Assembly (NCBI RefSeq): GCF_913061305.1
Contig: NZ_CAJXST010000005.1
Location: 233,410 to 297,409, forward strand
From: an uncultured Porticoccus sp.
GTDB lineage: Bacteria; Pseudomonadota; Gammaproteobacteria; Pseudomonadales; Porticoccaceae
Length of the DNA: 64,000 bases
Direction of reading: 5' to 3'
Positions 11,408 through 20,706 of this stretch are shown piece by piece. Positions within the stretch are counted from its first letter, which is position 1, and every line of letters starts with the position of its first letter. The notes under the pieces are model-generated. The model had not been told where the DNA came from. It saw only the letters and a program-made list of their open reading frames with translations, and made no database searches. The position numbers and the translations under genes are program-made.

Positions 11408-12631
11408 ATGAATCTGGAAATCATACTCGGCGTCGTCATGTTTACCGTTGTCGTGCTGGCATTGGTGGCCTTCATCCTGGCAGCGAGATCACAGTTGGTC
11501 AGTTCCGGTGACGTGACCATTGATATCAATGGTGAGAAGAAAATTACCGTAGCTGCTGGTAACAAGCTTTTGCAAACTCTGTCCAACGCTGGACTTTTCC
11601 TGCCCTCCGCCTGCGGTGGTGGTGGCACATGCGCCCAATGTAAATGTATTGTCCTCGATGGTGGCGGTGCCATGCTGCCAACCGAAGAGTCACACTTTAC
11701 CCGCCGTGAAGCTAAAGAGGGCTGGCGTCTTTCCTGTCAAACGCCGGTTAAACAGGATATGCGGGTAGAGGTCCCCGAGGATGTCTTTGGGGTCAAGCAG
11801 TGGGAGTGCACGGTTGACAGCAATCCGAATGTGGCTACTTTCATCAAAGAACTGACGTTGCGTTTGCCTGAGGGTGAGAACGTCAACTTCCGAGCCGGTG
11901 GTTATGTCCAGCTCGAATGCCCTCCCCACCATGTCAAATACAAAGATTTTGATATTGAACCCGAATACCGGGCGGATTGGGAACGATTTGGGTTTTTCGA
12001 TCTGGAATCAAAAGTGGATGAAACCGTTATCCGCGCCTACTCCATGGCCAATTACCCGGAAGAGCGGGGTGTGGTGAAGTTCAATATTCGCTGTGCGACA
12101 CCACCGCCCGGATCCAAAGGCATTCCCCCGGGTCAGATGTCCTCTTACACCTTTAGCCTGAAACCCGGCGATACAATTAAGGTGTACGGCCCATTTGGCG
12201 AATTCTTTGCCAAGGACACCAATGCGGAAATGGTGTTTGTCGGTGGTGGTGCCGGTATGGCGCCCATGCGCTCGCACATCTTTGACCAGCTTCGCCGGAT
12301 AAAAACTGATCGCAAGATAACGTTCTGGTATGGCGCTCGCAGCCTCAAGGAGTGTTTCTACAGCGAGGAATATGACGAACTGGCTGAGCAAAATCCCAAC
12401 TTTGAGTGGCATTTGGCCCTTTCGGATCCACAGCCCGAAGATAACTGGGAAGGGCTCACTGGCTTTATTCACCAGGTGCTTTATGAAAACTATCTAAAGG
12501 ACCATCCTGCCCCGGAAGATTGTGAGTATTACATGTGTGGTCCACCCATGATGAATGCCGCGATGATTAAAATGTTGGTTGACCTCGGTGTAGAGAAAGA
12601 CAATATCCTTCTTGATGACTTTGGTGGTTAA
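11408..12631 (+). CDS. nqrF: Na+-NQR subunit F (NADH-oxidising, 2Fe-2S and FAD)
   Basis: Entry point for NADH electrons. One N-terminal membrane helix (residues about 4-24), then a ferredoxin domain with 2Fe-2S ligands Cys69, Cys75, Cys78 and Cys110 (C-x5-C-x2-C ... C). The FAD-binding domain follows, with [11 protein letters not shown] (about 209), and then the NADH-binding domain with [13 protein letters not shown] and the C-terminal [13 protein letters not shown] and DDFGG. The 407-residue length is standard. The ATG is preceded by AGAGAGGATAGATA. Its stop overlaps the apbE start (TAATG), consistent with coupled synthesis of the pump and its flavin transferase. Confidence 0.98.
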   Translation: MNLEIILGVVMFTVVVLALVAFILAARSQLVSSGDVTIDINGEKKITVAAGNKLLQTLSNAGLFLPSACGGGGTCAQCKCIVLDGGGAMLPTEESHFTRREAKEGWRLSCQTPVKQDMRVEVPEDVFGVKQWECTVDSNPNVATFIKELTLRLPEGENVNFRAGGYVQLECPPHHVKYKDFDIEPEYRADWERFGFFDLESKVDETVIRAYSMANYPEERGVVKFNIRCATPPPGSKGIPPGQMSSYTFSLKPGDTIKVYGPFGEFFAKDTNAEMVFVGGGAGMAPMRSHIFDQLRRIKTDRKITFWYGARSLKECFYSEEYDELAEQNPNFEWHLALSDPQPEDNWEGLTGFIHQVLYENYLKDHPAPEDCEYYMCGPPMMNAAMIKMLVDLGVEKDNILLDDFGG

Positions 12632-13677
12632 TGAATCATTTGATCAACCGACTAAAAATAAAAGCGGGGCCTATGGCCTCGTTTTTATTTGTCGCTGCAA
12701 TGGTTTTTCTGTTGTCTGCCTGCGATCGACAGTCTCAGTTGGTGTTCGACGGTCGGACGATGGGCACTACCTATCAGATCAAATTGGTGCCGGGTGAGCA
12801 ATCAGTCAGTGACGGCCTTGGACAAAGAATTCAATCCAGATTGGACAGTCTGAACCAGACCTTCACGACCTATCAGCAGGATTCAGAATTGATGTTGTTG
12901 AATCGCGCACCAGTGGATCAGATTTATGCAGTTTCGTCAGATATGTCAAAGGTGTTGAAAACTGCCAAGGAAGTACATCAATTGACGTCCGGGGCATTTG
13001 ATCCCACCGTGGGTGCATTGGTAAATCTATGGGGGTTTGGTCCGGATAACACAGGCGACCGGATTCCTTCGGAAGCAGATATAGCCGCTGAACTGGCATT
13101 GGTGGGTTTCAATAAGCTGCAGATCACCCCGGATGGTGCCAACATTATTAGATCCAGCGATATTGCGCTGGATATGTCTGCGGTTGCCAAGGGCTACGCA
13201 GTTGATGCTGTTGCAGAATTACTGGAGGGAGAGGGGTTTAACAATTATCTGGTTGAGGTGGGTGGTGAGCTTCGCCTAAACGGTTTAAAAGCGAACAAGG
13301 ATCCCTGGCGTATTGCCATTGAAGCGCCTTCCCTTGAAAGGGGATTGGTTCAGAAAGTCCTGATTCCCGGAGACGTCGCAGTGGCAACCTCTGGAGATTA
13401 TCGCAATTATTTTGAAAAAGACGGCAAGCGCTATTCGCATACCATAGACCCGCGCACCGGTTATCCACTCGACCATCAACTGGCTTCTGTTACGATTATT
13501 GCTGAAACGGCAGTTTTTGCGGATGCTCTGGCCACCGGATTTATGGTGCTGGGTGCTGATGCCAGTCTTAAAGTGGCTGAAAAAAATAAACTGGCGGTTT
13601 ATTTGTTGGTCAAAGAGGGAGATGCTTTTAAAGGCTACTATTCATCTGCCTTTGCCCCTTATCTGTCCGGAGACTAG
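12631..13677 (+). CDS. apbE: FAD:protein FMN transferase ApbE (lipoprotein)
   Basis: Transfers FMN from FAD to Thr residues of NqrB and NqrC in the periplasm, using Mg2+. 348 residues. A lipoprotein signal ends in FLLSAC with Cys31 as the lipid site. The catalytic domain shows GRTMGTTYQIKL at its start, the ALVNLWGFGP segment, DMSAVAKGYAVDAVAELLE, YLVEVGGELRLNG, and the C-terminal Asp/His region SHTIDPRTGYPLDHQLASVTIIAETAVFADALAT (split here for family comparison). It sits in the nqr operon between nqrF (1-bp overlap) and nqrM (adjacent), as in many NQR-bearing gammaproteobacteria. Confidence 0.96.
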   Translation: MNHLINRLKIKAGPMASFLFVAAMVFLLSACDRQSQLVFDGRTMGTTYQIKLVPGEQSVSDGLGQRIQSRLDSLNQTFTTYQQDSELMLLNRAPVDQIYAVSSDMSKVLKTAKEVHQLTSGAFDPTVGALVNLWGFGPDNTGDRIPSEADIAAELALVGFNKLQITPDGANIIRSSDIALDMSAVAKGYAVDAVAELLEGEGFNNYLVEVGGELRLNGLKANKDPWRIAIEAPSLERGLVQKVLIPGDVAVATSGDYRNYFEKDGKRYSHTIDPRTGYPLDHQLASVTIIAETAVFADALATGFMVLGADASLKVAEKNKLAVYLLVKEGDAFKGYYSSAFAPYLSGD

Positions 13678-13926
13678 ATGATGTTGGAGTTTGTGCTGGT
13701 ATTTATGGTGCTGATGCTGATCATTGCAGCCATGGCTGTTGGTGTGATGATGGGAAGAAAGCCATTAAAGGGATCCTGTGGCGGTGTTGGTGCTGCGTTG
13801 GGTGAAAAAAACTACAACTGTGACATCTGTGGGGATGATCCCAATAAATGCGATGAGATAAGCCAGGCCGATTCGGGTGGTGAAGGTCCGCGCAGTGATT
13901 TAGCCTACGACGCCACCAGACGATAA
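13678..13926 (+). CDS. nqrM: Na+-NQR maturation protein NqrM
   Basis: Small membrane protein of 82 residues needed for NQR assembly, thought to deliver iron for the NqrD/NqrE cluster. One N-terminal helix (residues about 4-25) is followed by a Cys-rich tail: Cys34 in GSCGG, then Cys48, Cys51 and Cys58 in the CDICGDDPNKC pattern. This arrangement is diagnostic for NqrM (former DUF539). The ATG starts directly after the apbE stop (TAGATGATG), and a second Met follows at codon 2. Last gene of the operon; the next gene, mltD, is convergent with only 33 bp between stops, and no clear terminator was found there. Confidence 0.95.
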   Translation: MMLEFVLVFMVLMLIIAAMAVGVMMGRKPLKGSCGGVGAALGEKNYNCDICGDDPNKCDEISQADSGGEGPRSDLAYDATRR

Positions 13927-13959
13927 GAACACTTTTTTATTAGCGTTTGCGGTAGAGGG

Positions 13960-15522
13960 TCAAATACGCAAGGGATTAATAAATAAAGTCAGCTGTTGCC
14001 CCGGTTTGAGATAATTCTCAGGATTCAGCTTATTCCAGCTCAGAATATCGTCAATTTTCAGGTCAAACTTGCTGGCGATGCGGTATAGCGAGTCGCCCCG
14101 GCGAACCTGATAATTGACCTTTTTCTCTTTTGTTGTCGCCGTTGCTGAGCCTGAACCTGCTTTCACATTAAGTAGTTGTCCAGGCCTTAAGGGTGCATTG
14201 ATATCCAGCTGACTCCATGTTGCGATATCCTGAACACTGACCTCATGTTCCCTGGCAATCCGCCAAAGCGTATCCCCGGCTTCCACGCGATATGAGACTA
14301 GAGAGACCGTCTGTGGATGGTGATCGAGGCCCGTACCGGGAATCTTCAGGCGCTGGCCAATTTTGAGTAAATCCCCCTGCAGACCATTCTGAACGCGTAA
14401 CTGACGAATACCGACTCTATGTTTAGCCGCAATGCCTGACAGGGTATCTCCGGACCTGACTTGATACTCCTTGATCGGTGCCCACTGAGCGACTGGTGTA
14501 TTGTTTAGTACCAGTTTGAATCCTTCTATGCTCTCTACCGGAAGGACAATCCGGTGGGGACCTTCAGGATGGGTGACCCAGCGGCTGTAGCCGGCATTGA
14601 GCTTATGCAGTGTGCCGCTGTCAATGCTGGCCATTTCCGCAGCTTTAACCAGATCGAGTTGTTCTGGTAAATCGACGACCTCAAAGTAGGGCGAGTCCGG
14701 AATCGAAGGCAACACGATGCCGTGGGATGCGGGGTCTGCAACTACCCGGGATATCGCCAGCAATTGCGGTACATAGGCCCTGGTTTCACGGGGCAATTTC
14801 AGTGACCAGAAATCCGTTGGTTTGCCGTCGCGCTTGTTGCGCTCAATGGCTCTTCTGACCGTGCCTTCACCACTGTTGTAGGCCGCCAAAGCCAATAACC
14901 AGTCGCCTTCAAAATAGTTGTTCAGGTATGTCAGGTAACTGATCGCCGCTTCGGTTGCCGCCAGTGGATCACGGCGTCCGTCGTACCACCAGTCCTGTTT
15001 GAGTCCGAATCGATCGCCAGTCATCGGGATGAACTGCCAGAGTCCAGATGCCTGGCTGCCAGAGTGGGCAAAAGGATCGTAGGCGCTTTCAACCACCGGC
15101 AGCAGTGTCAACTCCAGGGGCAGCTTGTTGTGTTCCAGCGCCTCAACAATATGGTAGAGATACAGCTCGCTGCGGCTCATGACGCGGTCAATATAGCTCT
15201 GGTTATTGCTGAACCACTCGACCTGTTTAGCGATGCGGGGGTCATTGTAGTGCCCTTGCAGGGTCATGCCATCGCGCACTCGGTGCCACAGGTCATCGGG
15301 AGTGCTGGGCATGGGGTTGACCGGTTCGGTTTTGTCAGTATTTTTTCCGGAGAAGATGATCCACCGTTTTTCCCGAGGCACAGCGGCAAGCTGTGTATTG
15401 GTCTTCTTCACTTTGCTGGGGTGGGTGGTTGCGCTATGCGGGGCATTGTGACTTGACTGTTGCGCGCAACCGGATATTAAGGCAATAAAAACAATAAGAT
15501 ACGATCGAAAAAAAGTCTGCAT
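13960..15522 (-). CDS. mltD: Membrane-bound lytic murein transglycosylase D with three LysM domains
   Basis: Outer-membrane lipoprotein that cleaves peptidoglycan between MurNAc and GlcNAc. A signal peptide ends in LISGC (Cys19). The SLT-type catalytic domain covers about 120-260: VVESAYDPFAHSGS with catalytic Glu145, GLWQFIPMTG, and AAYNSGEGTVRRAI. Three LysM repeats follow in the C-terminal third, each with the Y-x-V-x-x-GD-[ST]-L core (about residues 343-386, 402-446 and 464-508). Length (520) is typical. It is the same order as in Pseudomonas (mltD then gloB), but here 166 bp separate it from the downstream end of gloB, so it probably has its own promoter. Confidence 0.95.
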   Translation of the reverse strand: MQTFFRSYLIVFIALISGCAQQSSHNAPHSATTHPSKVKKTNTQLAAVPREKRWIIFSGKNTDKTEPVNPMPSTPDDLWHRVRDGMTLQGHYNDPRIAKQVEWFSNNQSYIDRVMSRSELYLYHIVEALEHNKLPLELTLLPVVESAYDPFAHSGSQASGLWQFIPMTGDRFGLKQDWWYDGRRDPLAATEAAISYLTYLNNYFEGDWLLALAAYNSGEGTVRRAIERNKRDGKPTDFWSLKLPRETRAYVPQLLAISRVVADPASHGIVLPSIPDSPYFEVVDLPEQLDLVKAAEMASIDSGTLHKLNAGYSRWVTHPEGPHRIVLPVESIEGFKLVLNNTPVAQWAPIKEYQVRSGDTLSGIAAKHRVGIRQLRVQNGLQGDLLKIGQRLKIPGTGLDHHPQTVSLVSYRVEAGDTLWRIAREHEVSVQDIATWSQLDINAPLRPGQLLNVKAGSGSATATTKEKKVNYQVRRGDSLYRIASKFDLKIDDILSWNKLNPENYLKPGQQLTLFINPLRI

Positions 15523-15688
15523 GGTATTGTGTTCTTTTTGCCAGCATCAGCTTAAGGATTCTAACTACCTGCGGCATCAAGATCAATTTATCTCTGATAC
15601 TTCGGGGCTGTGTTGTGAACACACGCCCAGTTTGGTATGCCGGGCGCTATTCAGCGGGCATTGAGCCGAGCGGTGGCGAAGAACCGGA

Positions 15689-16456
15689 CTAAAACTGATC
15701 CTTCCAGTGGCGAATGGCGGCGAATACCTCTTCAACGGTTGCTCCGGAAGGCAGTCCCCTGGCGCTGGCCGCCTGCCTCACGGGAGCCTGGGTTACGCGC
15801 AGGAAGGGGTTGGTTGCCAGCTCTTCTGCCAAACTCGAAGGGACCGTGGCCTGTGCCTCATTGCGCAGCTGAATGACCTGTTTTAAGCGCTCCTGCACCG
15901 CACGATTTTCCGGCTCCACAGCCTGGGCAAATAACAGGTTGGCCTTGGTGTATTCATGGGCACAATAGATTTTCGTTTCCGGCGGCAAGGCGGCAAGCCG
16001 CGACAGTGATCGCCACATTTGTTCGGGTGAGCCTTCAAATAGTCGGCCGCAGCCCCCTGCAAACAGGGTGTCCCCACAAAATACCAATGGGGTTTCTGCC
16101 TCAAAAAAAGCAATGTGATCCAGGGTGTGGCCCGGTACGCCAAGCACCTTAAAGTGGGTGTCGTCGAGAGTAAGCTGATCGCCATCGACCAGGCTGTGCG
16201 TTGTCTGGTGTATGTCCGGTGGCCCATAGACCGGAACTGCCGTATGGTGAAGCAGTAAATCGACTCCACCCACGTGATCGGGATGATGGTGCGTGATCAG
16301 AATACCCGATAGATCCAGGTCAAAATTCGTCAGTGCCTGCAGAACCGGTTCCGCGGCTCCCGGGTCCACGACAAAGGCCAACCGACTACCGGGTTGATGA
16401 AATAGCCATAGATAGTTGTCCGAAAATGCAGGCAACCTGTGCACGATAAGAGGCAT
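15689..16456 (-). CDS. gloB: Hydroxyacylglutathione hydrolase (glyoxalase II)
   Basis: Hydrolyses S-D-lactoylglutathione to glutathione and D-lactate, the second step of methylglyoxal detoxification. Metallo-beta-lactamase fold with the metal-binding motif THHHPDHVGG (His56, His57, His58, Asp60, His61), then GHTLDHIAFF, CGDTLFAGGCGRLFEG and AHEYTKANLLFA, all typical of GloB. The C-terminal ALRNP-like part reads ELATNPFLRV. 255 residues, normal for the family. It is divergent from the methyltransferase gene at 16536 (79-bp gap), a layout conserved in Pseudomonas. Confidence 0.96.
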   Translation of the reverse strand: MPLIVHRLPAFSDNYLWLFHQPGSRLAFVVDPGAAEPVLQALTNFDLDLSGILITHHHPDHVGGVDLLLHHTAVPVYGPPDIHQTTHSLVDGDQLTLDDTHFKVLGVPGHTLDHIAFFEAETPLVFCGDTLFAGGCGRLFEGSPEQMWRSLSRLAALPPETKIYCAHEYTKANLLFAQAVEPENRAVQERLKQVIQLRNEAQATVPSSLAEELATNPFLRVTQAPVRQAASARGLPSGATVEEVFAAIRHWKDQF

Positions 16457-16535
16457 GATAGGTTCCAGTGGTTTTAAAAAGTGATCTTTCCCATAATAAC
16501 CAACTTCTTCCTGTGGGTGAAAACCGGAAATCAGA

Positions 16536-17360
16536 ATGAAACGGTATAACTGGTTGTTATCAGCAAGGGAGTTTCTAGAGCAGCGGCATGTTGTCCGCCC
16601 TCTGGCTGACTCGCAGGGTTCGCTGGACAGTTGGTTTCAGTCCCGCTACGGCCAGGTGTTGTTGCATCGCGAAAGGTCCATGCTAGAGCATATGATGCCT
16701 GGATCGGGTGCCCACCGTCTCATGTATCTGGGTGCCAGTTCAAACCGTTTGTTGACGGGGGACTTTAATCATTTGCAGAGTTTTTCGATGGGTGCCTCTG
16801 CGGCGTTGCCAGGGAGCGCCTCGGCAATCGCGGATTTCGACGCCCTGCCGTTGCCATCGGAAACCATTGATACCGTGTTGTTGCACCATGCACTGGAATT
16901 TTCCGCCTACCCCCACGAAGTGCTCAATGAAGTGGCAAGGGTTCTGACTCCCTGTGGCCATGTGGTGATCGTCGTGATGAATCCACTCAGTCTGTTCGGT
17001 TTAAGTAAATGGGTCGCACGATATTTCTCTTCCCGTGCGATATGGTCTTACCATAGCCTCCGTTATAGCCGCCTGCTCGATTGGTTGCGGTTGCTCAACC
17101 TGCAACCCATTCAGGCTGTTTCGGGTTGCTTTGGCTGGCCACTACAACACCCGGCTACGCTGGATCGAACGGGCTTCCTGGAGACTATTGGCCAAAAGAG
17201 CAAGTTGCCTTGGGGCACCTTTTATATTGTGGTGGCCAGAAAATATACCGCCCGGCTAACCCCGGTTAAACCTGGATTGTGGCGTTCAATCAGCATTCCG
17301 GTTATGCCGGTCACAAAGAAAAATGGCGCCATGAAAAAACCATTCGATGGAGACCAGTAA
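16536..17360 (+). CDS. SAM-dependent methyltransferase, class I, unknown substrate
   Basis: 274 residues. The methyltransferase core is weak at motif I (MYLGASSNRLLTG) but clear around ALPLPSETIDTVLLHHALEFSAYPHEVLNEVARVLTPCGHVVIVVMNP, the Methyltransf_11-type motif IV to post-II region (about residues 107-154). The substrate is unknown. The gene lies between gloB and rnhA as in Pseudomonas (the PA1814 position), so it is an orthologue of a conserved but unstudied protein. Its stop is directly followed by the TTG start of rnhA. The C-terminal tail is basic and probably disordered. Confidence 0.85.
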   Translation: MKRYNWLLSAREFLEQRHVVRPLADSQGSLDSWFQSRYGQVLLHRERSMLEHMMPGSGAHRLMYLGASSNRLLTGDFNHLQSFSMGASAALPGSASAIADFDALPLPSETIDTVLLHHALEFSAYPHEVLNEVARVLTPCGHVVIVVMNPLSLFGLSKWVARYFSSRAIWSYHSLRYSRLLDWLRLLNLQPIQAVSGCFGWPLQHPATLDRTGFLETIGQKSKLPWGTFYIVVARKYTARLTPVKPGLWRSISIPVMPVTKKNGAMKKPFDGDQ

Positions 17361-17810
17361 TTGAAGGATGTAGAAGTTTTTACCGATGGTGCCTGCCGGG
17401 GAAACCCCGGCCCCGGTGGTTGGGGCGCACTGCTGCGATACGGAGATCTTGAGAAAAAACTTTACGGCGGTGCTGTGGATACAACCAATAACCGTATGGA
17501 GCTGACGGCTGCTATCGAGGCGCTCTCTGCATTAAAGAAACCCTGTCGTGTCGCGCTGACCACCGACTCCGAATATGTGCGGCAGGGAATTACCAGCTGG
17601 TTGGCCAACTGGAAGCAGAGAGGCTGGAAAACCTCGGCGAAAAAACCTGTGAAAAATATTGATCTCTGGCAGCAGTTGGATCAGCAGGTGGCCAGACATG
17701 AAGTTCAATGGCACTGGGTAAAGGGCCACAGCGGTCACCGTGAAAACGAGATTGCCGATCAATTGGCAAATCTTGGTATCGACGAGCTTTTATCAAACCA
17801 CGGACAATAA
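17361..17810 (+). CDS. rnhA: Ribonuclease HI
   Basis: Cleaves the RNA strand of RNA:DNA hybrids. 149 residues. All catalytic residues are present: Asp9 ([14 protein letters not shown]), Glu47 ([13 protein letters not shown]), Asp69 (TTDSEYV), His123 in KGHSGH and Asp133 in NEIADQLAN. The start is a TTG at 17361, immediately after the methyltransferase stop; GGAG at 17349-17352 lies 8 nt upstream, and no in-frame ATG exists near the conserved N-terminus. rnhA paired with dnaQ is a widely conserved arrangement; here the two are in the same direction. Confidence 0.97.
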   Translation: MKDVEVFTDGACRGNPGPGGWGALLRYGDLEKKLYGGAVDTTNNRMELTAAIEALSALKKPCRVALTTDSEYVRQGITSWLANWKQRGWKTSAKKPVKNIDLWQQLDQQVARHEVQWHWVKGHSGHRENEIADQLANLGIDELLSNHGQ

Positions 17811-17836
17811 ATCACACAGCACAACAAGGTATTACC

Positions 17837-18577
17837 ATGCGACAGATCGTCCTCGATACAGAAACCACGGGACTGGAAACCAGTCAGGATCACCGGATTA
17901 TAGAAATCGGCTGTGTTGAGCTCGTTAATCGCCGTCTCACCGGTCGACATTATCACCAATACATCAACCCCCTGCGGGAAGTGGACGATGGTGCGATGGA
18001 AGTGCACGGGATCAGTAATGAGTTTCTTGCCGATAAACCACTGTTTGCCGACGTAGCCGAGCAATTCCTGGCTTTTATTGAAGGCGCTGAGCTGGTCATT
18101 CACAACGCCCCCTTTGATGTGGGATTCATTGACCATGAGTTCAGAAAGCTGGACGGCTTTGGCAAGGTGATGGATTACTGCACTATCGTGGATACCCTGG
18201 TGATGGCCAGACAGCGTCACCCTGGCCAGAAAAACAATCTCGACGCCCTGTGCAAGCGGTATGCCGTGGACAATGCCCAGCGTGATTTACACGGCGCATT
18301 GCTGGATGCTGAGATTCTTGCAGATGTTTACCTGATGATGACAGGTGGTCAGGTGGATCTTGTTCTGGGCGGGCAGAGCCATACCACCGGAGATCTCGGT
18401 ACACAGGAAATACGCCGCCTGCCATCTGACCGGCCGCAGCTGCCTGTCATCAAGGCCACTGCAGAAGAGGTTGCCGCACACCGTGATCAGCTGGCCCGTA
18501 TTCAACAAATCAGCGATGGCCAGTGTGTCTGGCTTACCACAGCCGGTGCCGTAGAGAAACCTCTCGCTCGAGAGTAG
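17837..18577 (+). CDS. dnaQ: DNA polymerase III epsilon subunit (proofreading exonuclease)
   Basis: 3'-5' proofreading exonuclease of the replicative polymerase. 246 residues. ExoI motif LDTETTGLE (Asp7, Glu9), ExoII motif IHNAPFDVGFIDHEF (about 91-105), and ExoIII-epsilon motif DLHGALLDAEILADVY with the catalytic His and Asp near 150-160. The C-terminal part beyond about 190 is the linker and alpha-subunit binding region. It starts 26 bp after rnhA with AAGG upstream of the ATG. After the stop comes a 450-bp stretch without a clear gene. Confidence 0.97.
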   Translation: MRQIVLDTETTGLETSQDHRIIEIGCVELVNRRLTGRHYHQYINPLREVDDGAMEVHGISNEFLADKPLFADVAEQFLAFIEGAELVIHNAPFDVGFIDHEFRKLDGFGKVMDYCTIVDTLVMARQRHPGQKNNLDALCKRYAVDNAQRDLHGALLDAEILADVYLMMTGGQVDLVLGGQSHTTGDLGTQEIRRLPSDRPQLPVIKATAEEVAAHRDQLARIQQISDGQCVWLTTAGAVEKPLARE

Positions 18578-19027
18578 ACATGATACTGAAAAGGACTACC
18601 CCCAAAAAAACACAGGTGTAAGGCAAGGCTATCAGCACCGCCCGTCCGCAGGGGTTCGCCGGAACAGGAGGGCGATCTACCAGTTCGACACCCGTGTTGA
18701 TGGCAACAGTGAACATACCAATATGTTTCCGGCTGAGTTCCCCTGGGTTAAATATCCCTTGGACTTTGTTGATAGAGACCGTCGTTATAAACACGTTATC
18801 GATGGTTAGGAAAAAGCATTAGTCAGACGGATTGCCGAAAATCGTTGATAACCGCCTGATAAAATTGGCTGAAATATGTCATGGCCCTTAATTTTCGGGT
18901 CTGTCGACCCGAGCTCAAACCACGGTGGCTAATAATGTTATTATCGATGCACATAGGTGGTTGCGAACGGTATAGCTGCGCTCTGTTTTTTGTATTGGTC
19001 GGTGATGTGAAATAGGCATTTGATGAT
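18578..19027 (+). other. 450-bp gap without a confident gene; contains an open frame lacking a start
   Basis: No gene is called between dnaQ and fimL. On the plus strand a frame of 84 codons stays open from 18555 to the TAG at 18807-18809. It has protein-like content (GNSEHTNMFPAEF, KYPLDFVDRDRRYKHVIDG), but no ATG, GTG or TTG precedes most of it; the first ATG is at 18723, leaving 28 codons. It could be a decayed gene or chance. The opposite strand also has an 86-codon frame (18534-18794), which runs into dnaQ and looks like a shadow. The fimL promoter is expected in the AT-richer part after about 18820, but I could not place it with confidence. Confidence 0.4.
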
Positions 19028-20680
19028 ATGTATCAAATAAATACACAGGCATTAAAGCTGATCAGGGAAGAGCTGGATAAGGAAATTGGTCTCCTGGTCG
19101 ATCTGCTTGCGCAGCCGGTGGAGTCTGTTGACTGGTCTGAATGTAACCGGGGTTTATCTCAACTTCGCGGAGTGTTTTCGCTGCTGGAAATGGTCGGCGG
19201 GGAAATGCTTCTGGGTGAAATGCAGGAGACCTTTATAAAAGCTGAGGGTGGCTCCCTCGACGCAGCGGCGGTGAATACCGTCAGGCACTCACTGGAGCTG
19301 ATGCCCGGTTATGTGAGTCAGCTGCAAATGCATGGCAAGGACAGCCCCCTGTTTTTGTTGCCAGAGATCAATCAGTTGCGGGCAGCCCGCAAACAGCCTC
19401 AACTCAATGAATACCAGCTTTTGAACGGTTTAATGCCAGATGTCCCGATGATTTGCTCAGTGGCACACAAGGATCATCACTCAATCGAAGCGATCCGGGT
19501 TGCTCGACAGCTGTATCAACAGGGTTTGGCCCATGTTCTCAAGGGAAGTACTCGTCCCACTGCCATTAAAGTAATGGCCCATGGTATCCAGCGCTTGCGC
19601 AATTCGCTCAGTGATGAGAAAGAGGTTAACTACTGGGCACTGGTATTTGATGTGTTGGGTGCGCTTTATCGTGGCGCACTTGGTTTTGAACAGAGTCGTC
19701 TGCGCAGTCTTATGGCTGTTGAACGGCAGCTGCGCATGCTGTCTGACAATGCACCTGCCGAACAAAGTTATCCAATACCCCTGCAGCAGAGTATGTTGGC
19801 CAATTTTCTGCTGTCCGGTATGAACACCGGGGGTGCTGTCAAGCTGGCGGCTCGCCTTGGCATCTCCCCGCTGAATTTTACCGCTGCCGATATCCGCAAT
19901 GCGCGGGCCATGTTTGTGGAAGAGGGCAATCAGTCTTTCGTCGAGCGCCTTGCCGTGATTGCTGCCCAGATTGAGCAATTGCGGAGTTTGCTGGATGATC
20001 AGATGGCACAGGCGAGTACTGGAAATAGACCTCTCAAGGAGGCCGCCGTGCTTTTTGCTTCACTATCTGAAGAGTTGAAATATTGCGGGCTGGGTTTGGC
20101 TGAAGAGCGCTGTTCTCAGCATGCTCTTGCCATTGGGGGCCTGATGGACAGTACCTTGCCCTCTGGAATTATTGAGGAGATGGCAGACACGCTGCTGTAT
20201 CTGGACTCTATTATTATGGAGCTCCAGTCGCGGCCACACTCTGAAAGTGAGCGGGCTCAAATTAATACGTTGAGCATTAAAGAGGTTGTTGAAGAAAATA
20301 TTATCAGCCATGCGCAGCGGCGAGTGTTGCAGGAGGCATTGAGTCATCTGGCCAGCATCATGCAGCTGACCTCGGATTATTGTGATGGCATTGCCGGCGA
20401 TGAGCTGGCCAAGCCGCTGGCCGATAACTTCAAAATGATATTGGGTGCAGTCGGTATACTCGGCTTGACGCGTGCGGAGAACGTAACAGCTCGCTGTCTC
20501 GATATTATCAATCACAGCCTGGAGCCTGCCAGTCAGCTGCCACTGTCATCCATCGTCGAGGTGTTTGCCGATGCCGTGGTAAGTCTGGAGTACTACCTGG
20601 ATAATCGCCGCTGGAATTCCAATTTCGAAGATACCGTTCTCGGTGTGGCAGAAGAGTGTCTTGAGAAACTGGAAAGCTAG
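19028..20680 (+). CDS. fimL: FimL-like twitching-motility/cAMP regulator
   Basis: 550 residues with no enzyme motif, mostly alpha-helical. It resembles FimL of Pseudomonas, which is related to the N-terminal HPt-containing part of the ChpA/PilL kinase but lacks phosphorylatable His; residues 1-120 (IREELDKEIGLLVDLL, LLGEMQETFIKAEGG) resemble a degenerate HPt domain. FimL in Pseudomonas controls type IV pili and intracellular cAMP through FimV/PilG and CyaB. The gene precedes nudC exactly as fimL does in P. aeruginosa. No other pilus gene is in the window. Start: ATG at 19028 with a weak ribosome-binding site. Family by similarity and position; function inferred. Confidence 0.8.
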   Translation: MYQINTQALKLIREELDKEIGLLVDLLAQPVESVDWSECNRGLSQLRGVFSLLEMVGGEMLLGEMQETFIKAEGGSLDAAAVNTVRHSLELMPGYVSQLQMHGKDSPLFLLPEINQLRAARKQPQLNEYQLLNGLMPDVPMICSVAHKDHHSIEAIRVARQLYQQGLAHVLKGSTRPTAIKVMAHGIQRLRNSLSDEKEVNYWALVFDVLGALYRGALGFEQSRLRSLMAVERQLRMLSDNAPAEQSYPIPLQQSMLANFLLSGMNTGGAVKLAARLGISPLNFTAADIRNARAMFVEEGNQSFVERLAVIAAQIEQLRSLLDDQMAQASTGNRPLKEAAVLFASLSEELKYCGLGLAEERCSQHALAIGGLMDSTLPSGIIEEMADTLLYLDSIIMELQSRPHSESERAQINTLSIKEVVEENIISHAQRRVLQEALSHLASIMQLTSDYCDGIAGDELAKPLADNFKMILGAVGILGLTRAENVTARCLDIINHSLEPASQLPLSSIVEVFADAVVSLEYYLDNRRWNSNFEDTVLGVAEECLEKLES

Positions 20681-20706
20681 CTATACCTCCAGAGAAACAG
20701 CAGCCA

